From: Pseudomonas fluorescens Q2-87
Lineage (GTDB): Bacteria > Pseudomonadota > Gammaproteobacteria > Pseudomonadales > Pseudomonadaceae
Length of the DNA stretch: 64,000 nucleotides
Direction of reading: 5' to 3'
Assembly: GCF_000281895.1 (NCBI RefSeq)
Contig: NZ_CM001558.1
Span: 3,414,556-3,478,555 of the forward strand
The position numbers and the translations under genes were made by a program. Shown here in pieces: positions 35,765 to 49,657 of this stretch. Positions within the stretch are counted from its first letter, which is position 1; each line of letters opens with the position of its first letter. The notes beneath the pieces are model-generated. The model ran no database searches. It had not been told where the DNA came from and saw nothing but the letters and a program-made list of their open reading frames with translations.

Positions 35765-35961
35765 GCGCGCAATCCCTTTGCCTGTACTGCCAACGCGCCA
35801 GCCCCGCCGATGAAACCGAATGCAGCCAATGCGGCATGCCGTTGCCCGCCGAAGCGGCGCTGGCCGGTGAACGTCGGTTGCGGCGCTTCACCTGGTTCTG
35901 TGTGGGGCTGACGATTTTCTGCATCGGCATGTTTTTCTGGTTGCCCCGCAGCATCGTTTGA
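35761..35961 (+). CDS. dnrP: DnrP-like zinc-ribbon membrane protein
   Basis: 66 residues: a CLYCQRA...CSQCGMPLP zinc ribbon (CxxC-x14-CxxC) followed by one membrane helix (TWFCVGLTIFCIGMFFWL). Similar small proteins next to dnr are named DnrP; their function is unknown. It overlaps the dnr stop by 4 bp. The convergent norD ends 4 bp away. Confidence 0.75.
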   Translation: MSAQSLCLYCQRASPADETECSQCGMPLPAEAALAGERRLRRFTWFCVGLTIFCIGMFFWLPRSIV

Positions 35962-35965
35962 GCCC

Positions 35966-37804
35966 TCAGTCTTGTGTCAACTGGCGGTACAACTGTGGCA
36001 GCCGCAACGGCAGCTGTTCGGGCTGGCGGATCAAGGTGTAGCCGTTGGCCCCAAACATGTACGGCAAATAATCCCCCGCTTCACGGTCAATGGTGATGCA
36101 AAACGGCGTCAGCCCCTGGCGCCGTGCCTCCAGCACCGCTTGGCGAGTGTCCTCCACGCCATAGCGCCCTTCGTAAAGGTCCAGGTCATTGGGCTTGCCA
36201 TCGCTGAGCAGCAACAACAATTTGCGCCGCCGCTTGCAGCCTTGCAGCCGCTGCGTGGCCTGGCGGATCGCCGCGCCCATGCGGGTGTAATAACCGGGCT
36301 TGAGCCCTTGGATCCGGCCTCGGGTGTGATCGTCATAGCGCTGGCCGAAGGCCTTGAGTTCATGCATCCGCACCTGCTGGCGCCGCAGTGAAGAGAACCC
36401 GTACAAGGCGAAATCATCCCCCAGCACCGCCAGGGTTTCACCGAACAGCAGCAGGCTGTCGCGAATCACGTCGATGACGCGATGCTCATCATTGAGGTGG
36501 GCGTCGGTGGACATCGACAGATCGGCCAACAGCAAGCAGGCCAAGTCGCGGCGAGTCTGGCGTTGCTCCATGAACAGGCCGCGTTCGCTGCACTGGCCGT
36601 GCTGGCGTTCGACGTGAAAATCCAGCCAGGCTTGCAGGTCCAGTTCCGAACCCTGGGTTTGCTGGCGCAGCCATTGGCGATCATTGCGCAGGTGTTCGAA
36701 CTGGCGGCGCAGGCGCTGGGCCGAGCTGCGCAGGCGTGCGGGCAATGGCTGAGGCTGACAATCGCGGGGGACAAACGTCTGCACGCTGACGAAATCGTCC
36801 TGCAGTCGTTGCTTGCGGTAGTCCCATTCCGGCAAGTGGATGCCCTCGCCCAAGGGGATGTCATCGACATCGGCCGGCGGCAGGTCCAGGTGCAGCTTCA
36901 AGCCGCCGCCCTTGCGCAGGCGGGTGCGCGACAAGGTCAACTGGTCCAGGTCTTCGGCGACGCGGGCGGCGTCCGGGTCTTCGCTGTCGTCCGCCCAGCG
37001 ATCCAGGTCCACGTGTTCGGTCCAGCTGAACAGGTTCTCCAGGCGCACGATCAACAATCCACCGTCGCGGGTGGTTTCGTCGATGCGTTCAGCGCGCTTG
37101 CGACCGCCCTGCTGCTCACCCGGCGGTGTCGCCAGGTACTGTTCGGATTCCTCCAGGTCCGCGGCCTGGGGGTTGGCGAGATGTTGGGGTGGGTATAGCC
37201 ACAACGGCAACGGCCAGGCCGCCCGCTCGCTGCGCGAGAAATGCTCGACACTGCCCGGCTCGCGTAGCGCTTGGCACAGCGCGCGCTCCAGAGCCGCTTC
37301 GGCCGGGTTGAGGGTGGCTGGGTCAGGGCGCAGGGACAGGTGCGCGTCCACCAGCCGCCGATAACGAGGGCGCATGGCCGGGTAGCGGTGCAGCACGGTT
37401 TGGGTCCACCGTTGATTGTCCCGCCCCCAGTGCGTCATCGGGCCAGACTGTGCGGCCAGCAACGCCAGCCAGCGATACAACTCTGCGTTGAGATCGACAT
37501 CGGGAAACGCCGCCAGGCTCGCCGGCAGGCGCAGGTTATCGGCATCGCACCAGGCCAAGGGCACTTGCTTGCAGGTGCCGGCGATCTGCTGCAGCAGGTT
37601 GCGGCGCAACAACAGGTCGCGGTCGCTGACCGCTTCCACCCCCAGGTGAGGCGCACCGCCAGTGGCGCGAAACAGCACCTGCAATGAGCGTTGCCGGGGC
37701 ACCAGCTCGACCCGGGCCTCAGGAAAATCAGCACTGGCCCGGCGGGTGATGAAACGGTGCCAGACACTGCCGACCCATTCTTCCAGCTCCAGGGTGAATG
37801 CCAT
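35966..37804 (-). CDS. norD: NO reductase activation protein NorD
   Basis: 612 residues. The C-terminal von Willebrand A domain has a MIDAS motif in LLLADLSMSTDA (DxSxS) and a later LLLLLSDGKPND; the N-terminal part is typical of NorD. It works with the MoxR-type ATPase NirQ/NorQ to mature NorCB. Separated from norB by a REPIN; the ATG has a TAAGAGGAGAATAACC-type ribosome site upstream. Confidence 0.93.
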   Translation of the reverse strand: MAFTLELEEWVGSVWHRFITRRASADFPEARVELVPRQRSLQVLFRATGGAPHLGVEAVSDRDLLLRRNLLQQIAGTCKQVPLAWCDADNLRLPASLAAFPDVDLNAELYRWLALLAAQSGPMTHWGRDNQRWTQTVLHRYPAMRPRYRRLVDAHLSLRPDPATLNPAEAALERALCQALREPGSVEHFSRSERAAWPLPLWLYPPQHLANPQAADLEESEQYLATPPGEQQGGRKRAERIDETTRDGGLLIVRLENLFSWTEHVDLDRWADDSEDPDAARVAEDLDQLTLSRTRLRKGGGLKLHLDLPPADVDDIPLGEGIHLPEWDYRKQRLQDDFVSVQTFVPRDCQPQPLPARLRSSAQRLRRQFEHLRNDRQWLRQQTQGSELDLQAWLDFHVERQHGQCSERGLFMEQRQTRRDLACLLLADLSMSTDAHLNDEHRVIDVIRDSLLLFGETLAVLGDDFALYGFSSLRRQQVRMHELKAFGQRYDDHTRGRIQGLKPGYYTRMGAAIRQATQRLQGCKRRRKLLLLLSDGKPNDLDLYEGRYGVEDTRQAVLEARRQGLTPFCITIDREAGDYLPYMFGANGYTLIRQPEQLPLRLPQLYRQLTQD

Positions 37805-37833
37805 GGTTATTCTCCTCTTAAGCCGAACCCATT

Positions 37834-37956
37834 GTGGCGAGGGGATTTATCCCCGCTGGGCTGCGAAACAGCCCCAATATGTCCGCTACTGCGGTGTATC
37901 AGACAGGATGTAGGGGGCCCGCTTCGCGCCCCAACGGGGATAAATCCCCTCACCAC
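37834..37956. repeat. REPIN, family B
   Basis: Inverted GTGGCGAGGGGATTTATCCC pair within the norCB-norD transcription unit, between norB and norD. Confidence 0.85.
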
Positions 37957-37986
37957 AAATGAGTTCGGCTCAGTCGCTGTGGTGAC

Positions 37987-39417
<1,431 letters not shown>

Positions 39418-39858
39418 TCAGCCCTCCTTGTTTGGCGGCCAGCCATTGGTGTTGATTTTCGAGCTCCACTTGAGGAACTCGGCGATGTCGTCGACTTCCT
39501 GCTCGCTCAGGTTGAACTGCGGCATGGCCCGACGGCCCGGAACGTTCAACGGCTGCATTTTCATCCAGGCGTGCAGGAACGGTTTGAAGGCTTCCTCGCC
39601 GCCACGGCGGTTGACCACGTTGCCCAGCTCCGGCGCAAAGTAAGCGCCCTCGCCCAGCAGCGTGTGGCAGCCGATGCAGTTGTTACGCTCCCAGACGCCC
39701 TTGCCGCGAATCACCGACTCGGTCAATTGCGCCTGGTTGCTGCGTTCCGGAAAGGTCTGTTCCGTGTGGTAGGTCAGGGCCAGGAATATCAGGAAAAAGA
39801 AGATGCTTCCCCCGAAATAAATATTCCTGGCCATGCCTTTGGTGAAGGTATCTGACAT
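39418..39858 (-). CDS. norC: Nitric oxide reductase cytochrome c subunit NorC
   Basis: 146 residues: N-terminal membrane anchor (IYFGGSIFFFLIFLAL) and one heme c site CIGCH (Cys61, Cys64, His65), with axial Met in the C-terminal part. It passes electrons from periplasmic cytochromes to NorB. First gene of norCB; a perfect ANR/DNR box is centred 64 bp upstream. Confidence 0.95.
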   Translation of the reverse strand: MSDTFTKGMARNIYFGGSIFFFLIFLALTYHTEQTFPERSNQAQLTESVIRGKGVWERNNCIGCHTLLGEGAYFAPELGNVVNRRGGEEAFKPFLHAWMKMQPLNVPGRRAMPQFNLSEQEVDDIAEFLKWSSKINTNGWPPNKEG

Positions 39859-39915
39859 GGTCACTTCCTCATTGCTTGGCGTGTCCATTCTAGGAAGCGA
39901 GGGGTCCGGAACCGC

Positions 39916-39929
39916 TTGATGGCGATCAA
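39916..39929. promoter_or_regulatory. DNR/ANR box upstream of norC
   Basis: TTGATGGCGATCAA is a perfect TTGAT-N4-ATCAA centred 64 bp before the norC ATG, the expected control site of NO reductase by DNR. Confidence 0.82.
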
Positions 39930-39976
39930 GAATCTCCGATGGTTTTGCTGGGTTGTTCCTGCAGCACCGATCCCCC

Positions 39977-40107
39977 GTGGCGAGGGAGCTTGCTCCCGCT
40001 GGGGCGCGAAGCACCCTCAAAACCTGCCGGCACGGTATTTCAGGTAAAAGGAGGTTGTTGCGGTTGGGGCTGCTGCGCAGCCCAGCGGGAGCAAGCTCCC
40101 TCGCCAC
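39977..40107. repeat. REPIN, family A
   Basis: Inverted REP pair between the norF stop and the norC promoter, a possible end for the nirQ-norEF transcript. Confidence 0.85.
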
Positions 40108-40110
40108 CGG

Positions 40111-40368
40111 TTATGTGCCTGACAGGAGTGCCGAGGCAATCAGTACCGCCAGCAGCACCGCCCAGCTCAAAACCAGCCCGCGCCACAAGCGCGGCGCGTG
40201 ACGCAGTTCCATGAAGCCGTCGGCGATCAGCCAGGCCTTGGTCACCGCGACCGTCAATATGGCTATGGAAATCAACTCCGTGCCCGCGACCCGCCCCAGC
40301 GCCACGGTGCCCGTACTGAGCAGTGTCAACGCCGCCCAGCAGACGATCAGGAGATGGGAAACCGACAT
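40111..40368 (-). CDS. norF: NorF-like small membrane protein (cytochrome oxidase subunit IV type)
   Basis: 85 residues from an ATG behind GAGG, with three helices and the AVTKAWLIADGFMELRHAP motif of the NorF/NirP family, related to cytochrome oxidase subunit IV. It follows norE by 12 bp and supports NO reductase activity without being in the purified enzyme. Confidence 0.85.
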   Translation of the reverse strand: MSVSHLLIVCWAALTLLSTGTVALGRVAGTELISIAILTVAVTKAWLIADGFMELRHAPRLWRGLVLSWAVLLAVLIASALLSGT

Positions 40369-40380
40369 GCGCACCTCAGC

Positions 40381-43630
<3,250 letters not shown>

Positions 43631-43654
43631 GCCCCATCAATAAGAGGAAAAACC

Positions 43655-43963
43655 ATGAAGCCTATTCTGATCGCCTTGGCCCTGACGGCTGCCTACAGCC
43701 TACCGGCGCTGGCACAAGACGGCCCGACGCTGTTCAAGAGCAAGCCCTGCGCGGCCTGTCACTCCATCGATACCAAGGTCGTTGGCCCGGCGCTCAAGGA
43801 CGTCGCGGCGAAAAACGCCAGTGTCCCTGGTGCACAGGATTTACTCGCCAAGCACATCAAGGAAGGTACGCAAGGCAACTGGGGTCCGATGCCGATGCCG
43901 GCCAACCCCGTGACGGAAGAAGAAGCCAAGATCCTCGCGGCGTGGGTCTTGACCCTTAAATAA
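43655..43963 (+). CDS. nirM: Cytochrome c551 NirM
   Basis: 102 residues: signal peptide ending ALA (about residue 20) and a small class I cytochrome c with CAACH (Cys32, Cys35, His36) and the axial Met in [10 protein letters not shown]. It gives electrons to NirS. It is 24 bp after nirS with its own GAGG. Confidence 0.95.
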   Translation: MKPILIALALTAAYSLPALAQDGPTLFKSKPCAACHSIDTKVVGPALKDVAAKNASVPGAQDLLAKHIKEGTQGNWGPMPMPANPVTEEEAKILAAWVLTLK

Positions 43964-43994
43964 ACCCAGGCAGGACCTGCCTGACACAAACCCC

Positions 43995-44117
43995 GTGGCG
44001 AGGGAGCTTGCTCCCGCTGGGCTGCGCAGCAGCCCCCTGGTTTTGCCTGACACACTGAGTCGTCAGGTTGCTATTGGGACTGCTTCGCAGCCCAGCGGGA
44101 GCAAGCTCCCTCGCCAC
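43995..44117. repeat. REPIN, family A, inside the nir operon
   Basis: Inverted REP pair between nirM and nirC, where it could limit or stabilise the abundant nirSM message relative to the downstream synthesis genes. Confidence 0.85.
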
Positions 44118-44150
44118 AGGACCGCGCAGCACTTTGATTCAGGAGGCGTC

Positions 44151-44480
44151 ATGGAACGACACAGCTCAACAACCTTGATGACGGCCCTCCTCCTCGTCTT
44201 TTCGTCCTGCGTGCTGGCCGCTCCCGGCCACCAGCGCCAGGCCCAACTGCAACACCTGCTCGAACAGGACTGTGGCGCCTGCCACGGCCTGCACATGACC
44301 GGCGGCCTCGGCCCACCCCTGACCTTTGACGCCCTCGCCGGAAAATCCCGCGACAGCCTCATCGCCACCGTCACCCTCGGGCGGCCCGGCAGCGCCATGC
44401 CCGGTTGGGCGCCGCTGCTCGATCCCGACGATATCCGCTGGCTGGTGGACCGGCTCCTTCAAGGAAAACCCGCCTCATGA
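44151..44480 (+). CDS. nirC: Periplasmic cytochrome c NirC
   Basis: 109 residues with a signal peptide and CGACH (Cys41, Cys44, His45). It can pass electrons to NirS or to heme d1 maturation, the role being debated. The ATG has AGGAGGCGTC before it; the stop overlaps nirF. Confidence 0.92.
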   Translation: MERHSSTTLMTALLLVFSSCVLAAPGHQRQAQLQHLLEQDCGACHGLHMTGGLGPPLTFDALAGKSRDSLIATVTLGRPGSAMPGWAPLLDPDDIRWLVDRLLQGKPAS

Positions 44481-45655
44481 TCCGCTCTATCCTGTCCTGT
44501 ACCGCCATCGCCCTGTTGCTGTCGGCGTGTGCGCAAACACCGCTACGTGGCACCGGTGACCTGGGTGTCGTGGTGGAACGCGCCACCGGCAGCCTGCAAA
44601 TCATCGAAAGCGACAACCGCACCGCCCTGGCCCGTGTCGAAGGGTTGGGCGACCTGTCCCACGCTTCGGTGGTGTTCTCCCGCGACCAGCGCTACGCCTA
44701 TGTGTTTGGCCGCGACGGTGGCTTGAGCAAGGTCGACTTGCTGACGGCGCGCATCGAACGGCGCATCCTCCAGGGCGGCAACAGCATCGGCGGTGCGATC
44801 AGCCAGGACGGCAAGCTGATCGCCGTGTCCAACTACGAGCCCGGCGGCGTCAAGGTGTTCGATGCCCAGAGCCTGGATCAGGTCGCCGACATCCCCGCCA
44901 CACCATTGCCCGACGGCCAGAAACGTTCACGGGTGGTGGGTCTGGTGGATGCGCCGGGACAACGCTTCGTGTTCAGCCTGTTCGATACCGGTGAGATCTG
45001 GACCGCCGACTTCAGCCAAGGCCACACACCGCGCATCGACCGTTTCACCGGCATCGGCCAGCAACCCTATGACGCGCTGATCACCCCGGACGGACGCTAT
45101 TACATGGCTGGGCTGTTTGGCGAAGACGGCATGGCGCAACTCGACCTCTGGCACCCGGAGCGTGGCGTGAAACGCGTGCTCGGGCATTACGGACGCGGCC
45201 AGGCCAGGCTTCCGGTGTACAAGATGCCCCATCTGGAAGGCTGGGCCCTGGCCGATGAGCAAGCCTTCGTCCCTGCGGTCGGCCACCACCAGGTATTGGT
45301 GATGAACGCTCGCACCTGGCAACTGACTGACGCCATCGCCGTGGCCGGCCAGCCGGTATTCGTCACCGCGCGCCCGGATGGCCGGCAGCTGTGGGTCAAC
45401 TTCGCCTACCCGGATAACGACCGCGTCCAGGTCATCGACACGCAAACCCACGCCATCGTCGCGGACCTGCGACCCGGGCCGGCGGTGTTGCACATGGAGT
45501 TCACCGCACGAGGCGACCAGCTATGGCTGTCGGCCCGGGACGGCGGCGAAGTCCAGGTCTGGGATCCCTACACCCTCAAGTGCCTGGGCAGACTCCCGGC
45601 CATGAGCCCCAGCGGCATTTTCTTCAGCAGCCGTGCGCACAAACCGGGGTACTGA
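44477..45655 (+). CDS. nirF: Heme d1 biosynthesis lipoprotein NirF
   Basis: 392 residues, propeller related to NirN and the d1 domain of NirS. The N-terminus has a lipobox-like LLSAC (Cys18), so it is probably anchored at the outer face of the membrane. It acts late in d1 synthesis, likely as an oxidoreductase on a precursor. Overlaps nirC by 4 bp. Confidence 0.93.
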   Translation: MIRSILSCTAIALLLSACAQTPLRGTGDLGVVVERATGSLQIIESDNRTALARVEGLGDLSHASVVFSRDQRYAYVFGRDGGLSKVDLLTARIERRILQGGNSIGGAISQDGKLIAVSNYEPGGVKVFDAQSLDQVADIPATPLPDGQKRSRVVGLVDAPGQRFVFSLFDTGEIWTADFSQGHTPRIDRFTGIGQQPYDALITPDGRYYMAGLFGEDGMAQLDLWHPERGVKRVLGHYGRGQARLPVYKMPHLEGWALADEQAFVPAVGHHQVLVMNARTWQLTDAIAVAGQPVFVTARPDGRQLWVNFAYPDNDRVQVIDTQTHAIVADLRPGPAVLHMEFTARGDQLWLSARDGGEVQVWDPYTLKCLGRLPAMSPSGIFFSSRAHKPGY

Positions 45656-45657
45656 CC

Positions 45658-46116
45658 ATGACCGCAAGCTCGCTGGCCCGCCGCCTGATCGATCAATTCC
45701 AGCACGGCATGCCGCTGTGCGTCGAACCCTACCGGGTCATGGCCGATGCGTTGGGTTGCAGCGAAGCCCAGGTGCTCGACTGTCTGCAACATCTGCAGGT
45801 GGCCGGGACCCTGTCGCGAGTCGGCCCGGTGTTCGAGCACACCCGGGCCGGTTCCAGCACCCTGGCTGCCCTGGCGGTGCCCGAGGAGCGCTTGCATCAA
45901 GTGGCGGCGCGCGTCAGCCAGTACCCGGAAGTCAATCACAACTATGCCCGCGAACATCGCTACAACCTCTGGTTCGTGTTGACCGGCCCCAACCGCGCCC
46001 ACCTGGACGCCATTCTCCAGGAGCTGGAACACGACACCGGCCTCACACCGCTGGACCTGCCCATGCTGACGGCCTATCGCATCGACCTGGGCTTTGCCCT
46101 GGAGCCCACCCCATGA
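45658..46116 (+). CDS. nirD: Siroheme decarboxylase subunit NirD
   Basis: 152 residues, Lrp/AsnC-like fold (winged helix near the N-terminus, then the [16 protein letters not shown] segment with the catalytic His-Tyr region). NirDLGH jointly decarboxylate siroheme to didecarboxysiroheme. Placed as D by order and length (P. aeruginosa nirFDLGHJEN). Confidence 0.88.
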   Translation: MTASSLARRLIDQFQHGMPLCVEPYRVMADALGCSEAQVLDCLQHLQVAGTLSRVGPVFEHTRAGSSTLAALAVPEERLHQVAARVSQYPEVNHNYAREHRYNLWFVLTGPNRAHLDAILQELEHDTGLTPLDLPMLTAYRIDLGFALEPTP

Positions 46117-46625
46117 ACATCGCCCTGAGTGAACAACAATCCCTGGCACTGCGCCGGCTGCTGGAGGCAGGCCTGCCCCTGGCGCCTCGCCCCTTCCAGG
46201 TCCTGGCCGAGCAGATCGATGCCAGCGAACCGCAGGTGCTGGAGCAGGTTCGGCTCTGGCAGGAACAGGGACTGTTCCGCCGCGTCGGCCTGGTGGTCAA
46301 TCATCGCGCGCTGGGGTTTGCCGCCAACGCCATGCTGGTGCTGGACGTGCCGGATGCCCTGGTCGATGAAGTCGGCCGCCGTCTCGGCCAGGCCCCGGGC
46401 ATCAGCCTTTGCTACCAACGCCCGCGACGTTTGCCTCAGTGGCAATTCAACCTGTTCTGCATGATCCACGGCCGCCAGCGTGACCGCGTCGAAGCCCAGG
46501 TCCAGGAACTGCTCGAACAGCATTTGCTCGATGACCTGCCCCACCAATTGCTGTTCAGCACGCATTTGTTCAAGCAATGCGGCGGACGCTTCGCCCCACC
46601 GACCGGAGCCCGCGTTCATGGATGA
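46113..46625 (+). CDS. nirL: Siroheme decarboxylase subunit NirL
   Basis: 170 residues, AsnC-like. [21 protein letters not shown] is the counterpart of the substrate region in NirH (CYRRPRR). Overlaps nirD by 4 bp and nirG by 8 bp. Confidence 0.88.
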   Translation: MNIALSEQQSLALRRLLEAGLPLAPRPFQVLAEQIDASEPQVLEQVRLWQEQGLFRRVGLVVNHRALGFAANAMLVLDVPDALVDEVGRRLGQAPGISLCYQRPRRLPQWQFNLFCMIHGRQRDRVEAQVQELLEQHLLDDLPHQLLFSTHLFKQCGGRFAPPTGARVHG

Positions 46626-47061
46626 TCTCGACCGACGCCTGATCAATCGCCTGCAACTGGGCCTGCCATTGGTACGTCAGCCTTGGCAGGCGTTGGCCGA
46701 AGAACTGGACAGCAACAGTAGCGACCTGCTCGACCGCCTGCATGAGCTGCTCAACGACGGCGTGCTCACCCGCTTCGGCCCGATGTTCGACATCGACCGC
46801 CTCGGCGGCGCGTTCACCCTGGCGGCGCTGGCCGTGCCCGAACCGTGTTTCGAGGCCGTCGCCGAGCAGCTCGCGGACATGCCCGAGGTGGCCCACAACT
46901 ACCGCCGCGAGCACGCTTGGAACATGTGGTTCGTACTCGCCTGCCCCAGCGAACAGGCGATCAGCGACACCTTGCTGCGCATCGAACGGCTGACTGGCCT
47001 GGTGCCGCTGAACCTGCCCAAAGAGGAGACCTACCATGTCGGCCTGTATTTCCCTGTCTGA
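46618..47061 (+). CDS. nirG: Siroheme decarboxylase subunit NirG
   Basis: 147 residues, the same length as recalled for P. aeruginosa NirG. It is most like NirD here ([17 protein letters not shown]), which suggests the four genes arose as two pairs: D/G and L/H. The start lies inside the nirL end and the tail overlaps nirH by 26 bp. Confidence 0.88.
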   Translation: MDDLDRRLINRLQLGLPLVRQPWQALAEELDSNSSDLLDRLHELLNDGVLTRFGPMFDIDRLGGAFTLAALAVPEPCFEAVAEQLADMPEVAHNYRREHAWNMWFVLACPSEQAISDTLLRIERLTGLVPLNLPKEETYHVGLYFPV

Positions 47062-47569
47062 GCCTTTGCCGCAAGCGCCGGCGCCGGAGGAAACGTCCCT
47101 GGCACTGCGGCTGATCGAACTGACCCAGGCCGGCCTGCCCTTGCTCGAGGATCCCTGGGCCTGGCTCGGCGAACAACTGGACCTGAGCGTGGAGTCGACC
47201 CTCGACCTGCTCAAGCGCTTGCAGGCCGAAGGCGCGATCCGTCGTATCGCCGCCATCCCCAACCATTATCGCCTCGGCTATCGCCACAACGGCATGACGG
47301 TCTGGGACGTGACCGACGCCGACATGCCGCGCCTCGGCGCCCTGCTCGGCGCGCAGCCCTTCGTCAGCCATTGCTATCGGCGTCCGCGCCGGCCTGGCTG
47401 GCGCTACAACCTGTTCGCCATGGTCCATGGCCGCAGCCGCGAAGAGATCGACTGCTATCGCGAACACCTGCGTTACCTGCTGGGGGACGCCTGCGCCGCC
47501 GAAGACATGCTGGTGAGCAGCCGCATCCTGAAAAAAACCGGCCTGCGCCTGTCGCCATCCTTGCGCTGA
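47036..47569 (+). CDS. nirH: Siroheme decarboxylase subunit NirH
   Basis: 177 residues, AsnC-like, most like NirL (CYRRPRRPGWRYNLFAMVHG). It forms the decarboxylase with NirD, NirL and NirG. Ends 27 bp before nirJ. Confidence 0.88.
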   Translation: MSACISLSEPLPQAPAPEETSLALRLIELTQAGLPLLEDPWAWLGEQLDLSVESTLDLLKRLQAEGAIRRIAAIPNHYRLGYRHNGMTVWDVTDADMPRLGALLGAQPFVSHCYRRPRRPGWRYNLFAMVHGRSREEIDCYREHLRYLLGDACAAEDMLVSSRILKKTGLRLSPSLR

Positions 47570-47596
47570 ACCGCACGCCGACCGAAGGAGCGCTTT

Positions 47597-48778
47597 ATGT
47601 TGAGGATCAGCCACTACCTGCGAGCCCTGGCCGGCCATTGCCCCGCCCCGCGCGTCGCGCCACCGGGCAGCACACGGCCACCCGTGGTGATCTGGAACCT
47701 GCTCAGGCGTTGCAACCTGACCTGCAAGCACTGCTACGCCACCTCGGCCGACAGCGTGTTTCGCGACGAACTGGACACACCGGCGGCGCTTCAAGTCATC
47801 GACGATTTGTATGACGCCGGGGTGCGCGTGCTGATCCTGTCCGGCGGCGAACCGTTGCTGCGCGAGGACCTGTTCCAGCTCAGCGCCCATGCCCGTGACA
47901 AAGGCTTTTTCCTCGCCTTGTCCACCAACGGCACGCTGATCGACACGAGCAACATCGCGCAGATCGACGCAGCCCGCTTTGACTACGTGGGCATCAGCAT
48001 CGATGGCCTGGAGGCGACCCACGACGCGTTCCGGCAGCTCAAGGGCAGTTTCGCCAGCTCCATGGCGGCCATCCGGCTCTGCCGCGAGCGAGGGATTCGC
48101 GTCGGCTTGCGCACCACCCTCACCCAGCAGAACCATGCCCAGTTGCCACAGTTGCTGGACTTGATGACTGAATACGATGTGCAGAAATTCTATCTGTCGC
48201 ACCTCAACTACAGCGGCCGTGGCAAGCGCAGTCGCAAGCTCGATGCTCACCAGCAGATGAGCCGCGAGGCCATGAACCTGATTTTCGAGCGGGCCTGGCA
48301 CGACATCGAACAGGGCCGCGACAGTGATTTCGTCAGCGGCAACAACGACGCCGATGCGATCTTGCTGCTGCAATGGGTCGCCCGCCGATTGCCCCAACAC
48401 TACGCCGCATTGGAGCAGATGCTGCGCGCCTGGGGCGGCAATGCTTCGGGCAGCGGCATCGCCAACATCGACAACACCGGCGAGGTCCACCCCGACACCT
48501 ATTGGTGGCAGCACTCGGTGGGCAATGTCCGCCGGACCCCGTTCAAGACCCTCTGGCTGGAGCGCCCCGACGCCCTGCTGCAAAAACTGCGTGAACACCC
48601 ACGGGCCGTGAACGGCCGCTGTGGTCAATGCCGCTGGTTGGCGATCTGTAACGGCAACACCCGCACCCGAGCCTGGGCCGACGGCGATCTCTGGGGCCAG
48701 GATCCCGGCTGTCACCTCAGCGATGAAGAGATTGGCTTGCACGCGATCACCAGCGTTGCAGTGCCCTGTGCCCGCTAA
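47597..48778 (+). CDS. nirJ: Heme d1 biosynthesis radical SAM protein NirJ
   Basis: 393 residues. CNLTCKHC (Cys39, 43, 46) is the radical-SAM cluster and the C-terminal GRCGQCRWLAICNGN...GCHL is a SPASM-type second cluster. It replaces two propionates by oxo groups on the d1 ring precursor. Start has a GAAGGAG ribosome site. Confidence 0.95.
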   Translation: MLRISHYLRALAGHCPAPRVAPPGSTRPPVVIWNLLRRCNLTCKHCYATSADSVFRDELDTPAALQVIDDLYDAGVRVLILSGGEPLLREDLFQLSAHARDKGFFLALSTNGTLIDTSNIAQIDAARFDYVGISIDGLEATHDAFRQLKGSFASSMAAIRLCRERGIRVGLRTTLTQQNHAQLPQLLDLMTEYDVQKFYLSHLNYSGRGKRSRKLDAHQQMSREAMNLIFERAWHDIEQGRDSDFVSGNNDADAILLLQWVARRLPQHYAALEQMLRAWGGNASGSGIANIDNTGEVHPDTYWWQHSVGNVRRTPFKTLWLERPDALLQKLREHPRAVNGRCGQCRWLAICNGNTRTRAWADGDLWGQDPGCHLSDEEIGLHAITSVAVPCAR

Positions 48779-48814
48779 CCGACGGTGAATCTGATCCCGA
48801 ACCAAGGAAGCCCC

Positions 48815-49657
48815 ATGCCTGCCCCTCTCGTTTTGCCCGCTGCCCTGCAATCATCTTTAAGACCGGGTGAAGTCGCCTTGGTCGGTGCCGGCCCCGGTGA
48901 TCCGGGCCTGCTGACATTGCGCGCCTGGAGCCTGTTGGTGCAGGCCGATGCGGTGGTCTACGACCGCTTGATCAGCCCGCAATTGCTTAGCCTGATTCCG
49001 CTGACGTGCGCCCGGCATTACGTCGGCAAGGCCGCTGGTTGCCACAGCCTGCCCCAGCCACAAATCAATGAACTCTTGGCCGACCTGGCCGACCTGGGGC
49101 AACGGGTGGTGCGGCTCAAGGGCGGCGATCCGTTCATTTTCGGCCGTGGCGCTGAAGAACTGGAGTATCTACTGGCTCGCGGCATCGATTGCCAAGTGGT
49201 GCCCGGCATCACCGCCGCAGCCGGTTGCAGCACTTATGCGGGCATTCCCCTGACCCATCGTGACCTGGTCAATTCCTGTCGGTTCATCACCGGTCATCTG
49301 CAACGCGAAGGCGACTTGAGCTTGCCGTGGCAAAGCCTGGCGGATGACAGCCAAACCCTGGTGTTCTACATGGGGCTGTCGAACCTGGGCACCATTGCTG
49401 CGCGGCTGATGGAAGCGGGCCTGGCCGCGGATACCCCGGCGGCGTTGATCAGCAACGGCACACGTCCCGACCAGCAGGTGCTGCGTGGCACCCTCGAACA
49501 CCTGACGGACATGGCACGGGCATGCCCCGAGGGCCTGCCGACCTTGACCGTGATTGGCAAGGTGGTCGGTTTGTTCGCCGATCAGGCGCTGCAACATCCC
49601 GCGCGGCTGCATGCCACCGTCCAGGCCCAACCTGGAATCTCGAAGGTGGCGTCATGA
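48815..49657 (+). CDS. nirE: Uroporphyrinogen-III C-methyltransferase NirE
   Basis: 280 residues, SUMT family (VALVGAGPGDPGLLTLRAW, VVYDRLISPQLL, LKGGDPFIFGRGAEE, PGITAAAGCSTYAGIPLTHR). It makes precorrin-2 for heme d1. The inner ATG follows AAGGAAGCCCC; an upstream GTG would add ten residues. The stop overlaps nirN by 4 bp. Confidence 0.94.
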   Translation: MPAPLVLPAALQSSLRPGEVALVGAGPGDPGLLTLRAWSLLVQADAVVYDRLISPQLLSLIPLTCARHYVGKAAGCHSLPQPQINELLADLADLGQRVVRLKGGDPFIFGRGAEELEYLLARGIDCQVVPGITAAAGCSTYAGIPLTHRDLVNSCRFITGHLQREGDLSLPWQSLADDSQTLVFYMGLSNLGTIAARLMEAGLAADTPAALISNGTRPDQQVLRGTLEHLTDMARACPEGLPTLTVIGKVVGLFADQALQHPARLHATVQAQPGISKVAS